64,000 nucleotides of DNA from Streptococcaceae bacterium ESL0729. Lineage in GTDB: Bacteria > Bacillota > Bacilli > Lactobacillales > Streptococcaceae. Below the pieces are notes generated by a model, which saw only the letters and a list, made by a program, of their open reading frames with translations, was not told where the DNA came from and made no database searches. Made by a program: the position numbers and the translations under genes. Each line of letters begins with the position of its first letter. Within the stretch, counting starts at the first letter, position 1. This document shows, in pieces, positions 53,250-63,450 of this stretch. The DNA is taken from assembly GCA_029391995.1 (NCBI GenBank), contig CP113924.1, positions 651,001 through 715,000 of the forward strand, written 5' to 3'.

Positions 53250-53914
53250 TGACTAAGTTAAACAAATACATTGACCATACGGTTTTAAAGGCTGATTCAG
53301 CCAAGGAAAAAGTAAGCCAAATCATTGAAGAGGCTAAAAAATATGACTTTAAGAGTGTCTGTATCAATCCTACATGGGTAGAATTTGCAGCCCAAGAGCT
53401 AAAAGACTCTGATGTTTTAGTATGTACAGTTATTGGCTTCCCTCTAGGGGCAAATACTCCTCAAACCAAGGCCTTTGAAACTTCAAATGCTGTAGCTAAC
53501 GGTGCTAATGAGGTTGACATGGTAATCAATATTGGTGCCCTTAAGTCAGGTGACCTTGATTTAGTTGAAGCTGACATCAAGGCTGTAGTTGATGCAAGTG
53601 GTGACGCCCTCACTAAGGTAATCATCGAAACTTCCCTTCTTACTGACCAAGAAAAAGTTACAGCTTGTAAGATTGCCAAAAAAGTAGGAGCTGATTTTGT
53701 TAAGACTTCAACTGGTTTTTCTACAGGTGGTGCAACAGTAGAAGATATCCGCCTCATGCGTGATACAGTAGGGCCTGACATGGGTGTTAAGGCAAGTGGT
53801 GGAATCTACAGTGCTGCTGACGCTGAAGCGATGATTGAAGCTGGAGCAACAAGAATTGGGACAAGTGCCGGAGTTGCCATTATGGAGGGTGAAAAAGCAA
53901 ACGATGGATATTAA
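53249..53914 (+). CDS. deoC: Deoxyribose-phosphate aldolase
   Basis: Cleaves deoxyribose-5-phosphate to glyceraldehyde-3-phosphate and acetaldehyde. The 221-residue TIM-barrel enzyme has Y-I-D-H-T-V-L-K, the Schiff-base lysine region D-F-V-K-T-S-T-G-F, and G-V-K-A-S-G-G-I. It starts in an overlap with pdp and overlaps cdd by 11 bp. Confidence 0.94.
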   Translation: MTKLNKYIDHTVLKADSAKEKVSQIIEEAKKYDFKSVCINPTWVEFAAQELKDSDVLVCTVIGFPLGANTPQTKAFETSNAVANGANEVDMVINIGALKSGDLDLVEADIKAVVDASGDALTKVIIETSLLTDQEKVTACKIAKKVGADFVKTSTGFSTGGATVEDIRLMRDTVGPDMGVKASGGIYSAADAEAMIEAGATRIGTSAGVAIMEGEKANDGY

Positions 53915-54302
53915 AAAGTTACAAGCTGCTGCTATTAATGCCAGTAAAAATGCCTATGTTCCTTACTCAGATTTTCCAGTAGGGGCTGCCCTTCTTACCA
54001 TTGATGGGAAAATTTACGAGGGCTGTAATATTGAGAACGCATCATTTGGCCTTACAAACTGTGCTGAAAGAACGGCTATTTTTAAGGCCATCAGTGAGGG
54101 ACAGGAGAAGGGCGAATTTGTTGCTCTTGCTGTTTACGGCGACAAGGCTGCAAAACCAATCTCACCTTGCGGAGCTTGCAGGCAGGTAATGGTTGAATTC
54201 TTTGACCGTGATTTTCCAGTTTATTTAATTTCTAATACTAACCAAGTTAAAAAAATTATGATAACCGACCTTTTACCCTATCAATTTGATGAATTAAGTT
54301 GA
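53904..54302 (+). CDS. cdd: Cytidine deaminase
   Basis: Deaminates cytidine and deoxycytidine to uridine forms. The 132-residue tetrameric zinc enzyme starts [10 protein letters not shown] at ATG 53904 inside the end of deoC. Zinc ligands and catalytic Glu are in N-C-A-E-R-T-A and S-P-C-G-A-C-R-Q. Together with pdp and deoC it forms a full pyrimidine salvage route. Confidence 0.94.
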   Translation: MDIKKLQAAAINASKNAYVPYSDFPVGAALLTIDGKIYEGCNIENASFGLTNCAERTAIFKAISEGQEKGEFVALAVYGDKAAKPISPCGACRQVMVEFFDRDFPVYLISNTNQVKKIMITDLLPYQFDELS

Positions 54303-54320
54303 TATGTTACAAAATTACTC

Positions 54321-54349
54321 TTGTAATTGTTAAATAAATGTAATATAAT
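54321..54349 (+). promoter_or_regulatory. Promoter of the first BMP lipoprotein gene
   Basis: TTGTAA (54321-54326), 17 bp, TATAAT (54344-54349). It lies within the gap after cdd, so this lipoprotein can be expressed apart from the salvage operon. Confidence 0.7.
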
Positions 54350-54405
54350 TATTACCTGTAGGCATTTTTATGCCATATAGAAATGGAAAAGGTGGAGTCA
54401 ATTTC

Positions 54406-55455
54406 ATGAACAAAAAAATCTTAGCAGCAAGTCTTGCAACTGGTGCAGTTTTAACCTTAACAGCATGTGGGTCTCGTGATGGTGGAGCTTCAAAATCAGG
54501 TGATACCGATGTAAAAGTCGCTATGGTAGCCGATACTGGAGGTATTGATGACCGTTCCTTTAACCAATCAGCTTGGGAAGGTCTTCAAGCTTGGGGTAAG
54601 GATCACAAACTTTCAAAAGATAAGGGCTTTACCTATTATAACTCAGGATCTGAAGCTGACTTTGCCAACAACTTCAGCCAGGCAGTAGCAAGTGGCTACA
54701 ACCTAATCTATGGTATCGGCTTTAAGTTGACTAAGGATTTAGAAGATGCTGCTAAAAATAATACAGATACTAAATTTGTTATTATTGATAATGAAATTGA
54801 CGGCCTAGACAACGTAGCAAGTGCAACATTTGCCGACCAAGAGGGGGCATATCTTGCAGGAGTAGCTGCCGCTAAAACTACTAAGACAAACAAGGTAGGA
54901 TTTATCGGTGGTGTGGAAAACGTTGTAATCAAACGTTTTGAAGCAGGTTTTGTGGCAGGTGTTAAATCAGTTAACCCTAATATTGATGTAAAAGTTGACT
55001 ATGCCGCAAGCTTCTCAGACGCTGCCAAAGGAAAATCAATTGCCTCAGCCCAATATGCAACTGGTGCAGATGTAATCTACCAGGCTGCAGGTGGGGTAGG
55101 AAACGGAGTTTTCTCTGCTGCTAAAGATGAAAATGAGAGAAAAGACGAAGCTGACAAGGTTTGGGTAATCGGAGTTGACCGCGACCAAAAAGATGAAGGT
55201 TCATACAAGTCTAAGGACGGTAAGGAATCTAACTTTGTTCTTGGTTCAACAATCAAGGAAGTTGGAAAAGTTATCCAAATCATTAGTGATGAGACAGTTA
55301 AAGGCAGCTTCCCTGGTGGAAAACACATCGCCTATGGTATCAAGGATGGATCAGTTGACTTTGCTCAAACAAACCTTTCAAATGATGCTAAAAAAGCTGT
55401 AGAAGATGCTCGTACTGAAATTAAAGATGGAAAAATTACAGTTCCAGAAAAATAA
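54406..55455 (+). CDS. BMP-family nucleoside-binding lipoprotein (paralogue 1)
   Basis: A 349-residue lipoprotein (lipobox L-T-L-T-A-C, Cys21) of the BmpA/PnrA type, the binding proteins of nucleoside ABC importers. Conserved blocks: V-A-M-V-A-D-T-G-G-I-D-D-R-S-F-N-Q-S, then V-G-F-I-G-G and Y-Q-A-A-G-G-V-G-N-G. ATG 54406 with GGTGGAG upstream. It is closely similar to the next gene and has its own terminator. It may feed the same NupABC transporter with a different nucleoside. Confidence 0.87.
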   Translation: MNKKILAASLATGAVLTLTACGSRDGGASKSGDTDVKVAMVADTGGIDDRSFNQSAWEGLQAWGKDHKLSKDKGFTYYNSGSEADFANNFSQAVASGYNLIYGIGFKLTKDLEDAAKNNTDTKFVIIDNEIDGLDNVASATFADQEGAYLAGVAAAKTTKTNKVGFIGGVENVVIKRFEAGFVAGVKSVNPNIDVKVDYAASFSDAAKGKSIASAQYATGADVIYQAAGGVGNGVFSAAKDENERKDEADKVWVIGVDRDQKDEGSYKSKDGKESNFVLGSTIKEVGKVIQIISDETVKGSFPGGKHIAYGIKDGSVDFAQTNLSNDAKKAVEDARTEIKDGKITVPEK

Positions 55456-55493
55456 AAAAAGAGATTAGGAAAATTCCTAATCTCTTTTTAATT
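55454..55493 (+). terminator. Terminator after BMP paralogue 1
   Basis: AAAAAGAGATTAGGAA, AA, TTCCTAATCTCTTTTTA: long perfect stem. Confidence 0.92.
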
Positions 55494-55538
55494 TGTTAAA
55501 TGGTAAACATTTGGGGCTCTTGGAAACTTTTTATGAAA

Positions 55539-55625
55539 AACGTTCGTTTTTTGCCCTTTTAGAAAACGTTTTCTATATATTAATCTTAAGATTATCTTGT
55601 AAAAATAAAAATAATGTACTATAAT
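55539..55625 (+). promoter_or_regulatory. Reversed PurBox, cre-like palindrome and promoter of bmpA
   Basis: AAAAACGAACGTT on the minus strand (55539-55551) is a PurBox in reverse orientation. TAGAAAACGTTTTCTA (55560-55575) is a perfect 16-bp palindrome matching the CcpA cre pattern. The promoter is TTGTAA (55597-55602), 17 bp, TATAAT (55620-55625). Start near 55632 puts the PurBox at about -87 and the palindrome centre at about -64. Confidence 0.6.
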
Positions 55626-55693
55626 TTACTTGAAAGTGATTGATAGCAATCATTAGCTAGGAAAGAATAAATTTTTGGAGGATTAACTTTATT

Positions 55694-56752
55694 ATGAACA
55701 AACGTGTTTTAGGTGCTGGTCTTGCAGCTACAGCCCTCTTATCGCTTACTGCTTGTGGTTCACGTGATGGAAAAGACTCATCAGCTAAGTCTGAGGGGAA
55801 AACAGACCTTAAAATTGCCATGATTACTGATACAGGTGGTGTTGATGATAAGTCATTCAACCAATCAGCCTGGGAAGGAATGCAAGCTTGGGGTAAAGAT
55901 CACGGTCTTTCAAAAGATAAGGGATATACTTACTTTGTTTCAACAAATGAATCAGACTTTGCCAACAACTTTGACACAGCAGTTGCTGACGGTTATGGCC
56001 TAATCTTCGGTGTAGGTTTCAAACTTCAAAAGGCTGTTGAAGAGGCTGCTGCTAAGAATACAAGCACTAAGTTTGTAATCATTGATGATGAAGTTACTGG
56101 TAAAGACAATGTAGCAAGTGCAACATTTGCCGATCAAGAAGCTGCATACCTTGCAGGAGTTGCTGCTGCTAAAACTACTAAGACAAACAAGGTAGGATTT
56201 ATCGGTGGTGTTGAAGGTACAGTAATCACTCGTTTTGAAAAAGGTTTTGTGGCTGGTGTTAAATCAGTAGACAAAAACATTGACGTAAAAGTTGACTACG
56301 CTGCTGACTTTGCTGATGCTTCAAAAGGTAGAACAATCGCTGCTGCTCAATACGCAAGTGGAGTTGATGTAATCTATCAAGCTGCTGGTGGAACTGGTGC
56401 TGGTGTCTTCTCTGCTGCTAAATCAGAAAATGAAAGAAAAGACGAAGCTGACAAGGTTTGGGTAATCGGAGTTGACCGTGACCAAGCTGATGAAGGTTCA
56501 TACAAGTCTAAAGATGGTAAAGAATCTAACTTCGTTCTAGGTTCATCTATCAAGGGTGTAGGTGCTGTTGTTAAGGCTCTTGCCAACGAAACAGTTGACG
56601 GAAAATTCCCTGGTGGAAAACACGAAGTATTTGGTATCAAAGACGGATCAGTTGACTTCGTTGAAACAAATCTTTCAGCTGACGCTAAAAAAGCTGTTGA
56701 CGCTGCTCGTACTGAAATCAAAGATGGTAAAGTAGAAGTTCCAGAAAAATAA
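55694..56752 (+). CDS. bmpA: Nucleoside-binding lipoprotein BmpA (paralogue 2)
   Basis: A 352-residue lipoprotein (lipobox L-S-L-T-A-C, Cys21), binding subunit of the nucleoside importer encoded just downstream. It shares long blocks with paralogue 1 (I-T-D-T-G-G-V-D-D-K-S-F-N-Q-S; V-G-F-I-G-G-V-E-G). GGAGG precedes ATG 55694. In L. lactis a BmpA-NupABC system of this gene order imports nucleosides; here the order bmpA-nupABC is the same. Confidence 0.9.
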   Translation: MNKRVLGAGLAATALLSLTACGSRDGKDSSAKSEGKTDLKIAMITDTGGVDDKSFNQSAWEGMQAWGKDHGLSKDKGYTYFVSTNESDFANNFDTAVADGYGLIFGVGFKLQKAVEEAAAKNTSTKFVIIDDEVTGKDNVASATFADQEAAYLAGVAAAKTTKTNKVGFIGGVEGTVITRFEKGFVAGVKSVDKNIDVKVDYAADFADASKGRTIAAAQYASGVDVIYQAAGGTGAGVFSAAKSENERKDEADKVWVIGVDRDQADEGSYKSKDGKESNFVLGSSIKGVGAVVKALANETVDGKFPGGKHEVFGIKDGSVDFVETNLSADAKKAVDAARTEIKDGKVEVPEK

Positions 56753-56763
56753 TGAAAATACCA

Positions 56764-56791
56764 TGAAAACGAGAATTATTCTCGTTTTTGT
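56764..56791 (+). terminator. Terminator or attenuator between bmpA and nupA
   Basis: AAAACGAGAAT, TA, TTCTCGTTTTT. Part of the transcripts probably read through into nupABC, allowing more binding protein than transporter. Confidence 0.75.
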
Positions 56792-56904
56792 GTGCCTAAA
56801 CTACTTACAAATAACCAGGGATTTTGATATAATTATAATCATCTATGCAAATGGAAAAGCAGATATCACTTCCATGGTAGGAATAAAAAGACGAGGAAAA
56901 ATTA

Positions 56905-58428
56905 ATGGCTGAAAATGTTATTGAAATGCGTAATGTCAGAAAAGTCTTTGGTAATTTTGTTGCTAATGATAATATCAATCTGACCCTTCGCAAGGGAGAA
57001 ATCCACGCCTTACTTGGTGAAAATGGAGCCGGAAAGTCAACCCTTATGAACATGCTTGCAGGACTTTTAGAGCCTACAAGTGGGGAGATTTTAATAAATG
57101 GTCAGGTTGAGAAGATTGACTCTCCGTCCAAGGCTACAAAACTGGGTATCGGAATGGTCCACCAGCACTTTATGCTGATTGATGCCTTTACGGTAACTGA
57201 GAATATCATCCTAGGTGATGAAAAGACATCAGGCCTAAAGCTCAATACTAAGGATGCGGCTAAAGAGATTGAAGCCCTGTCTAAAAGATATGGTCTTGAG
57301 GTGACACCTGATGCTTATGTCAGAGATATTGGTGTCGGCCAGCAACAAAGGGTTGAAATTATTAAAACTCTTTACCGTAAGGCTGATATCATCATCTTTG
57401 ATGAGCCAACAGCAGTTTTAACGCCTGCTGAAATTGGTGAGTTAATGCAAATCATGAAGGAGCTTGCTAAGGAAGGGAAATCAATCATTTTGATTACCCA
57501 CAAATTAGATGAAATTCGTGAGGTTGCTGATCGTGTGACTGTCATTAGACGTGGTCAAATGATTGATACAGTTAGCGTTGAAGGCCGTTCTAACCAAGAA
57601 CTGGCTGAAATGATGGTTGGACACAGCGTATCATTTAAGACTGATAAGATTGAGTCGACTCCAGGGGATGTTGTCCTTGAGATTGATTCTCTTGTGGTTA
57701 ATGAGGGACGCGGAGTGCCTGCTGTAAATAACCTAAGTCTTTCAGTAAGAGCTGGTGAGATTGTTGGGATTGCAGGTATTGACGGCAACGGTCAAAGTGA
57801 GTTAATTCAGGCTATTACAGGTCTTCGTAAGGTTGAAAGTGGCCTTATTAAGATTAAAGGGCATGAGGCAACTAACCTTACGCCACGTAAGATTACAGAA
57901 ATGGCTGTTGGTCACGTTCCTGAAGACCGTCACCGTGACGGTTTAGTTCTTGACATGACACTAGCTGAAAACATTGCCCTTCAAACTTACTATAAGTCAC
58001 CTTTAAGCAAGCACGGCTTCCTAAATTACAAGGAAATCAATGCCCATGCAAGGGAGTTGATTGAAGAGTTTGACGTAAGGACAGCTAGTGAGCTTGTAGC
58101 AGCAAGGTCTTTATCTGGTGGTAACCAGCAAAAGGCAATTATTGCTAGGGAGATTGACTTAAATCCTGACTTACTTATCGTCAGCCAGCCAACTCGTGGT
58201 CTTGACGTTGGTGCCATCGAATATATCCACAAACGTCTGATTCAGGCACGTGATGAAGGAAAGGCTGTACTTGTAGTAAGTTTTGAGCTAGATGAGATTT
58301 TAAATGTTTCAGATAGAATAGCTGTTATCCATAGTGGTAAGATACAAGGAATCGTTACTCCAAAAGATACCAACAAGCAAGAGCTTGGTATCCTGATGGT
58401 TGGCGGGAAAGGAGGAGAGACTAAGTAA
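56905..58428 (+). CDS. nupA: Nucleoside ABC transporter ATP-binding protein
   Basis: A 507-residue ATPase with two fused ABC modules, as in sugar/nucleoside (CUT2-like) importers. First module: Walker A G-E-N-G-A-G-K-S-T, signature V-G-Q-Q-Q-R and Walker B I-I-F-D-E-P-T. Second module: degenerate Walker A G-I-D-G-N-G-Q-S and signature L-S-G-G-N-Q-Q. GAGG precedes ATG 56905. Confidence 0.92.
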   Translation: MAENVIEMRNVRKVFGNFVANDNINLTLRKGEIHALLGENGAGKSTLMNMLAGLLEPTSGEILINGQVEKIDSPSKATKLGIGMVHQHFMLIDAFTVTENIILGDEKTSGLKLNTKDAAKEIEALSKRYGLEVTPDAYVRDIGVGQQQRVEIIKTLYRKADIIIFDEPTAVLTPAEIGELMQIMKELAKEGKSIILITHKLDEIREVADRVTVIRRGQMIDTVSVEGRSNQELAEMMVGHSVSFKTDKIESTPGDVVLEIDSLVVNEGRGVPAVNNLSLSVRAGEIVGIAGIDGNGQSELIQAITGLRKVESGLIKIKGHEATNLTPRKITEMAVGHVPEDRHRDGLVLDMTLAENIALQTYYKSPLSKHGFLNYKEINAHARELIEEFDVRTASELVAARSLSGGNQQKAIIAREIDLNPDLLIVSQPTRGLDVGAIEYIHKRLIQARDEGKAVLVVSFELDEILNVSDRIAVIHSGKIQGIVTPKDTNKQELGILMVGGKGGETK

Positions 58429-58449
58429 GATCTCTTCTTCCGCTTAGTC
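58419..58449 (+). promoter_or_regulatory. Hairpin between the Shine-Dalgarno and start codon of nupB
   Basis: GACTAAG (58419-58425) pairs with CTTAGTC (58443-58449). The purine-rich AAGGAGGAGA lies immediately before the stem and ATG 58459 nine bases after it, with no other Shine-Dalgarno near the ATG. Folding would bring the two to a normal distance. Confidence 0.5.
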
Positions 58450-58458
58450 TTAATTATT

Positions 58459-59523
58459 ATGAAAACATTTGACTTGAAGAAATTCTTAGTCCCAGTGGTG
58501 GCCGTGTTATTTGGTTTCCTATTTGGGGCCATCATCATGCTAATCTTTGGCTATAATCCTCTTTGGGGTTATGAAGATCTTTTAACTTCAGCCTTTGGGA
58601 CAACAAGAAGTATCGGTGAAATCTTTAGAAGTATGGGGCCTCTAATTCTTACGGCCTTGAGTTTTGCGGTCGCAAGTCAAGCTGGACTCTTCAATATCGG
58701 AATGAGTGGACAGGCCTTGTGCGGCTGGATGGCAAGCGTTTGGTTTGCCCTAAGCTTCCCAGATATTCCAAGACTTGTTATGATTCCTCTTTTAATCATC
58801 ATTGGTATGCTTGCAGGTGCTCTAGCCGCAGCTATTCCAGGGATTTTAAGGGCCTATCTTGGAACCAGCGAAGTTATTGTAACAATCATGCTTAACTACG
58901 TTGTTCTCTTTGTTTCTACTTATTTAATTCACTATAAATTTAGTAAAAATATTCTAGCTGAGAAGGATTCAACCCTCCAGGTTGGAGCTAATGCTACCTT
59001 TAGGACAGAGTGGCTATCATCAATTACCAATAATTCACGTTTGAACATTGGGATTTTCATCGCCCTCATTGTTTTAATCCTTGTCTACATTATGATGACT
59101 AAAACAACTCTTGGTTTTGAAATTCGCTCAGTTGGGCTAAATCCTTTTGCCAGCGAATATGCTGGTATGTCAAGTAAACGTATTGTTGTAAGCTCGATGC
59201 TTATCGCAGGAGCTCTTGCAGGACTTGGAGGTACAATCGAAGGACTTGGAACCTTCCAAAACTTCTTCGTTCAACCATCTAGTCCATCCATTGGTTTTGA
59301 CGGGATGGCTGTAGCCCTTCTGGGACAAAATAGCCCCCTTGGAATCCTCTTCTCATCATTCCTCTTCTCTATCCTAAAGGTTGGGGCACCAGGAATGAAC
59401 AAGACAGGAATTCCACCAGAAATCGTAAGTATTGTTATTGCAAGTATTATCTTCTTTGTGGGGATTAAATATGTAATTGAAAAAATAATCCCAAATTTCA
59501 AGGAAAAAGGAGGTAAGGCATAA
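58459..59523 (+). CDS. nupB: Nucleoside ABC transporter permease
   Basis: A 354-residue membrane protein of the BPD_transp_2 type with about nine helices; G-M-S-G-Q-A in the N-terminal half and the loop T-L-G-F-E-I-R-S-V-G-L-N-P-F-A-S-E-Y-A-G are typical of this permease family. ATG 58459 is the only suitable start; its ribosome binding site lies upstream of a hairpin. Partner of NupC in the membrane. Confidence 0.9.
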   Translation: MKTFDLKKFLVPVVAVLFGFLFGAIIMLIFGYNPLWGYEDLLTSAFGTTRSIGEIFRSMGPLILTALSFAVASQAGLFNIGMSGQALCGWMASVWFALSFPDIPRLVMIPLLIIIGMLAGALAAAIPGILRAYLGTSEVIVTIMLNYVVLFVSTYLIHYKFSKNILAEKDSTLQVGANATFRTEWLSSITNNSRLNIGIFIALIVLILVYIMMTKTTLGFEIRSVGLNPFASEYAGMSSKRIVVSSMLIAGALAGLGGTIEGLGTFQNFFVQPSSPSIGFDGMAVALLGQNSPLGILFSSFLFSILKVGAPGMNKTGIPPEIVSIVIASIIFFVGIKYVIEKIIPNFKEKGGKA

Positions 59524-60479
59524 TGGATTTAATAACTATCTTTCAATTATTGATTTCATCAATGCTCATCTATGCAACTCCCTTGATTCTAACAAGTCTT
59601 GGAGGAACCTTCTCTGAGCGTTCAGGAGTTGTTAATGTGGGTCTTGAAGGTATCATGGTCATGGGAGCTTTCTCAGCCATCGTCTTCAACCTAACTTTTA
59701 CAAACCAGCTTGGTGCAGCTACTCCTTGGATTGCCTGCCTGGCTGGAGGAGTGGTGGGTCTTCTTTTCTCACTAATCCATGCCCTAGCATCAGTATCTCT
59801 TCGTGCCAACCAAATTATCAGCGGTACAGTAATTAATCTGATGGCACCAGCATTAGCCGTTTTCCTAACAAAAATCCTTTACGGGAAGGGACAAACTGAT
59901 AACATTAGAGAGAGTTTTGGTTACTATGACTTCCCAGTCCTTGCAAAAATTCCTGTTATTGGTCCAATTTTCTTTGAAAAAACATCCCTTGTGGGTTATG
60001 TGGCCATCCTGATTTCCTTTGTTGCCTGGTATGTTCTCTTTAAAACACGCTTTGGCCTTCGTCTAAGAAGTGTGGGAGAAAACCCTCAAGCGGCTGATAC
60101 TCTTGGAATTAACGTTTATAAAATGCGTTACCTAGGAGTTATGATTTCAGGTTTTCTTGGAGGAATTGGGGGAGCAATCTTTGCTCAGTCAATCTCGGTT
60201 AACTTCAGCGGGACAACAATCGCAGGTCAAGGTTTCATCGCCATGGCAGCTATGATCTTTGGTAAGTGGAATCCAATCGGAGCCATGCTTGCCAGTCTCT
60301 TCTTTGGATTATCTCAAAGCTTGTCAGTAATCGGTGGTCAGCTTCCACTATTTGCTAATGTTCCTATTGTTTACTTGCAAATTGCACCTTACGTTCTTAC
60401 AATTGTCGTTCTTGCAGTTTTCCTTGGTAAGTCAACAGGACCAAAAGCTAACGGTGTTAACTACATCAAATCAAAATAA
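59523..60479 (+). CDS. nupC: Nucleoside ABC transporter permease
   Basis: A 318-residue membrane protein, second permease of the importer. It has G-G-T-F-S-E-R-S-G-V-V-N-V-G-L-E-G and R-S-V-G-E-N-P-Q-A-A-D-T-L-G, the usual signatures. ATG 59523 shares its A with the nupB stop, and GGAGG lies ahead of it. Terminator follows. Confidence 0.92.
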   Translation: MDLITIFQLLISSMLIYATPLILTSLGGTFSERSGVVNVGLEGIMVMGAFSAIVFNLTFTNQLGAATPWIACLAGGVVGLLFSLIHALASVSLRANQIISGTVINLMAPALAVFLTKILYGKGQTDNIRESFGYYDFPVLAKIPVIGPIFFEKTSLVGYVAILISFVAWYVLFKTRFGLRLRSVGENPQAADTLGINVYKMRYLGVMISGFLGGIGGAIFAQSISVNFSGTTIAGQGFIAMAAMIFGKWNPIGAMLASLFFGLSQSLSVIGGQLPLFANVPIVYLQIAPYVLTIVVLAVFLGKSTGPKANGVNYIKSK

Positions 60480-60483
60480 AAGT

Positions 60484-60519
60484 AGAACCAACAAATCTTC
60501 AAAAATTTGTTGGTTTTTA
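60484..60519 (+). terminator. Terminator after nupC
   Basis: AACCAACAAAT / ATTTGTTGGTTTTTA with a 9-nt loop. Confidence 0.88.
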
Positions 60520-60577
60520 TTTATCTTTATGGATTGAATGGTTATAATAGACTTAAAATAGCAGAGGAGGTAGTCAC

Positions 60578-61522
60578 GTGGAAGTTCAAAAAATAGAAAG
60601 TCATCAAGGAAGAGAGCTCCTGCTTTCAAATGAAATCACTGCCAATGTCCTTGAGAGCTTCATAAGCTACCTGGATACAAGTCCCAAAACAATTGAAACT
60701 TACACCAAGGCTCTTAGGCAGATGTTCAAATATTTTGCCTTAAATAATATAAAAAATCCGCAAAGAGTTGATATTTTGGCCTACCGAGAGGGACTTAAGG
60801 ATAGTGGACTTAAGCCTACAACTGTTCAAAACTATATTATGGCAGCAAGGATTTTCTTCCAGTGGACGGCTCAAGAGGGGATTTATCCCAATATTGCTGA
60901 CAGGATTAAGGGAGCAAAGCTTGATAAAAACCACAAAAAGGACTATCTCACAGCTGAGCAGGTTAAGCACATCATTGGAAGTATCAAGCAAGATACAGAA
61001 GAGGGTCTTAGGAATTATGCCATCTTTTCTTTGATGATTACAGGTGGTTTGAGGACTGTTGAAGTTTCAAGGGCCGATGTTAAGGATTTAAGAATTTTGG
61101 GTCGTAATACTGTTCTTTATGTCCAAGGTAAGGGGCGGGAGGAGAAGACCGAATACATCAAGGTTTCTCTTCCTGTCGAAAAGGCCATTAGGGATTACTT
61201 GGCCAAGCGTGAGGATTTAGGCGAAGACAGCCCACTTTTTGCTTCCACCAGTAATAACAGTCGTGGTAAGCGACTTACTACTAGGTCAATCTCAACTATT
61301 GCTAAAAAAATTATGAAAGAAGCAGGCTATAATAGCGAACGACTAACAGCCCACAGCCTCAGACATACTGCCGTAACCCTAGCCCTCCTTGCAGGACATG
61401 ATATAACAGAAGTACAGCAGTTTGCCAGACACTCAAGTCTCAACACAACCATGATTTACAACCATGCCCTTGACCGCGATAAAAATGGTTGCAGTGACGG
61501 AATATCGAACTCTATTTTTTGA
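60578..61522 (+). CDS. XerC/XerD-like tyrosine recombinase
   Basis: A 314-residue recombinase without an arm-binding domain. A SAM-like core-binding domain (about 20-105) precedes a catalytic domain with R159 in G-G-L-R-T-V-E, H259-S-L-R262-H, H285 in A-R-H-S-S and Y294 in M-I-Y-N-H, complete for activity. Starts at GTG 60578 with AGGAGG seven bases upstream. Lactococci and streptococci normally use XerS at dif, so this is a second, non-canonical recombinase. No integrated element lies next to it. Confidence 0.87.
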   Translation: MEVQKIESHQGRELLLSNEITANVLESFISYLDTSPKTIETYTKALRQMFKYFALNNIKNPQRVDILAYREGLKDSGLKPTTVQNYIMAARIFFQWTAQEGIYPNIADRIKGAKLDKNHKKDYLTAEQVKHIIGSIKQDTEEGLRNYAIFSLMITGGLRTVEVSRADVKDLRILGRNTVLYVQGKGREEKTEYIKVSLPVEKAIRDYLAKREDLGEDSPLFASTSNNSRGKRLTTRSISTIAKKIMKEAGYNSERLTAHSLRHTAVTLALLAGHDITEVQQFARHSSLNTTMIYNHALDRDKNGCSDGISNSIF

Positions 61523-61557
61523 TGGATCTGTACAATTTTGAAGGATTGGTGATGTAG

Positions 61558-61791
61558 ATGGAAGAACTTTTTAAAGAAGTTGAAGAAATAAAACATAAAT
61601 ATAAGAGCCATTTTAAAAGGGACATGCCTGATAAAATCATAGGTTGGTGGGATCCTGTTAATATTGCAAGTTATCCGAATGAGTTGAAAGATGGAGTTAG
61701 GAGAATGAATGAGGATGTTGAAAATGCTATAGCAACCAATACTCCCTTTCAATCAATACCAGATGATTTATGGGATGAAATTATTTTTTAA
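61558..61791 (+). CDS. Small hypothetical protein
   Basis: A 77-residue soluble, charged protein (start MEELFKEVEE) with Trp-rich stretches (G-W-W-D-P-V, D-D-L-W-D-E). It lies 35 bp behind the recombinase gene on the same strand and probably shares its transcript. No family recognised. The start signal is modest (AAGGATTGG), so it is less certain than its neighbours. Confidence 0.55.
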   Translation: MEELFKEVEEIKHKYKSHFKRDMPDKIIGWWDPVNIASYPNELKDGVRRMNEDVENAIATNTPFQSIPDDLWDEIIF

Positions 61792-61820
61792 GCATTAGTA
61801 TAAGCTAGTGCTTTTTTTGA
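61788..61820 (+). terminator. Terminator after the small gene
   Basis: AGCATTAG / CTAGTGCT (one G-U) followed by seven Ts. Confidence 0.7.
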
Positions 61821-62380
61821 TCTTTATTTACCTTTCAGCCATTTTTTCTTAAATTTTTTGATTTTGCTAAAAAATGCAGAGGGAAATGATGGAAGTTTTA
61901 TTTTTGGGCCAAAACAATTGATCTTTGTCATCTAGCCCAATTTTTTAAGAAAATATTTTTTTGCCTTCAACATTTACAAAAATTATAAAATATTTTCTTA
62001 AAATATAAATATTATTAATATACTTAAATATATAAAATATATTAATTAAAATAATAAAAAAATTAACTATATTAAATATATTTAAAAATAAATATTATAA
62101 TTAACATCTACTTCCGCAAATAAGCATTAGCGGAAGTAGAAAAGAAAACCAAAATTAAGATATGTAATATATATTATTTTACAAAATCAATTAGTAAAAA
62201 ACTTAAATATATAAAATAAATTAAATATTTAAATTAAATGCACAAAATAATAAATACTTATATTAAAATGTAAACTTTCAACTTTTTTCTTCTTTTCTTA
62301 AATAAAGTTGATAATACAAAAAAATCAATCTGTAAAATGCAGAAGAGAGATAAATGAAGTAGATTCTAAAAAATACAATA
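61820..62380. other. Extremely AT-rich intergenic region with a lone hairpin and an 18-bp direct repeat
   Basis: About 560 bp without a credible gene between convergent transcription units. From about 61970 to 62270 nearly every base is A or T. CTACTTCCGC (62108-62117) / GCGGAAGTAG (62130-62139) is a perfect 10-bp hairpin with GC-containing arms. ACTTAAATATATAAAATA occurs at 62022-62039 and 62201-62218, one copy on each side. No promoter or ORF of convincing quality. Confidence 0.6.
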
Positions 62381-62412
62381 AAAAACCTCCCTACACAAGT
62401 AGAGAGGTTAAT
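62381..62412 (-). terminator. Terminator after ldh
   Basis: Minus strand: AACCTCTCTAC, TTGT, GTAGGGAGGTTTTTT. Confidence 0.85.
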
Positions 62413-62431
62413 GTTAGTTATCGAATGACGA

Positions 62432-63439
<1,008 letters not shown>

Positions 63440-63450
63440 TTAATTTGGAT

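Noticed and set aside
62108-62139. The GC-armed hairpin as a terminator or dif site
   Set aside because: No T run follows on either strand, and it does not resemble the XerS dif site layout known from streptococci and lactococci.
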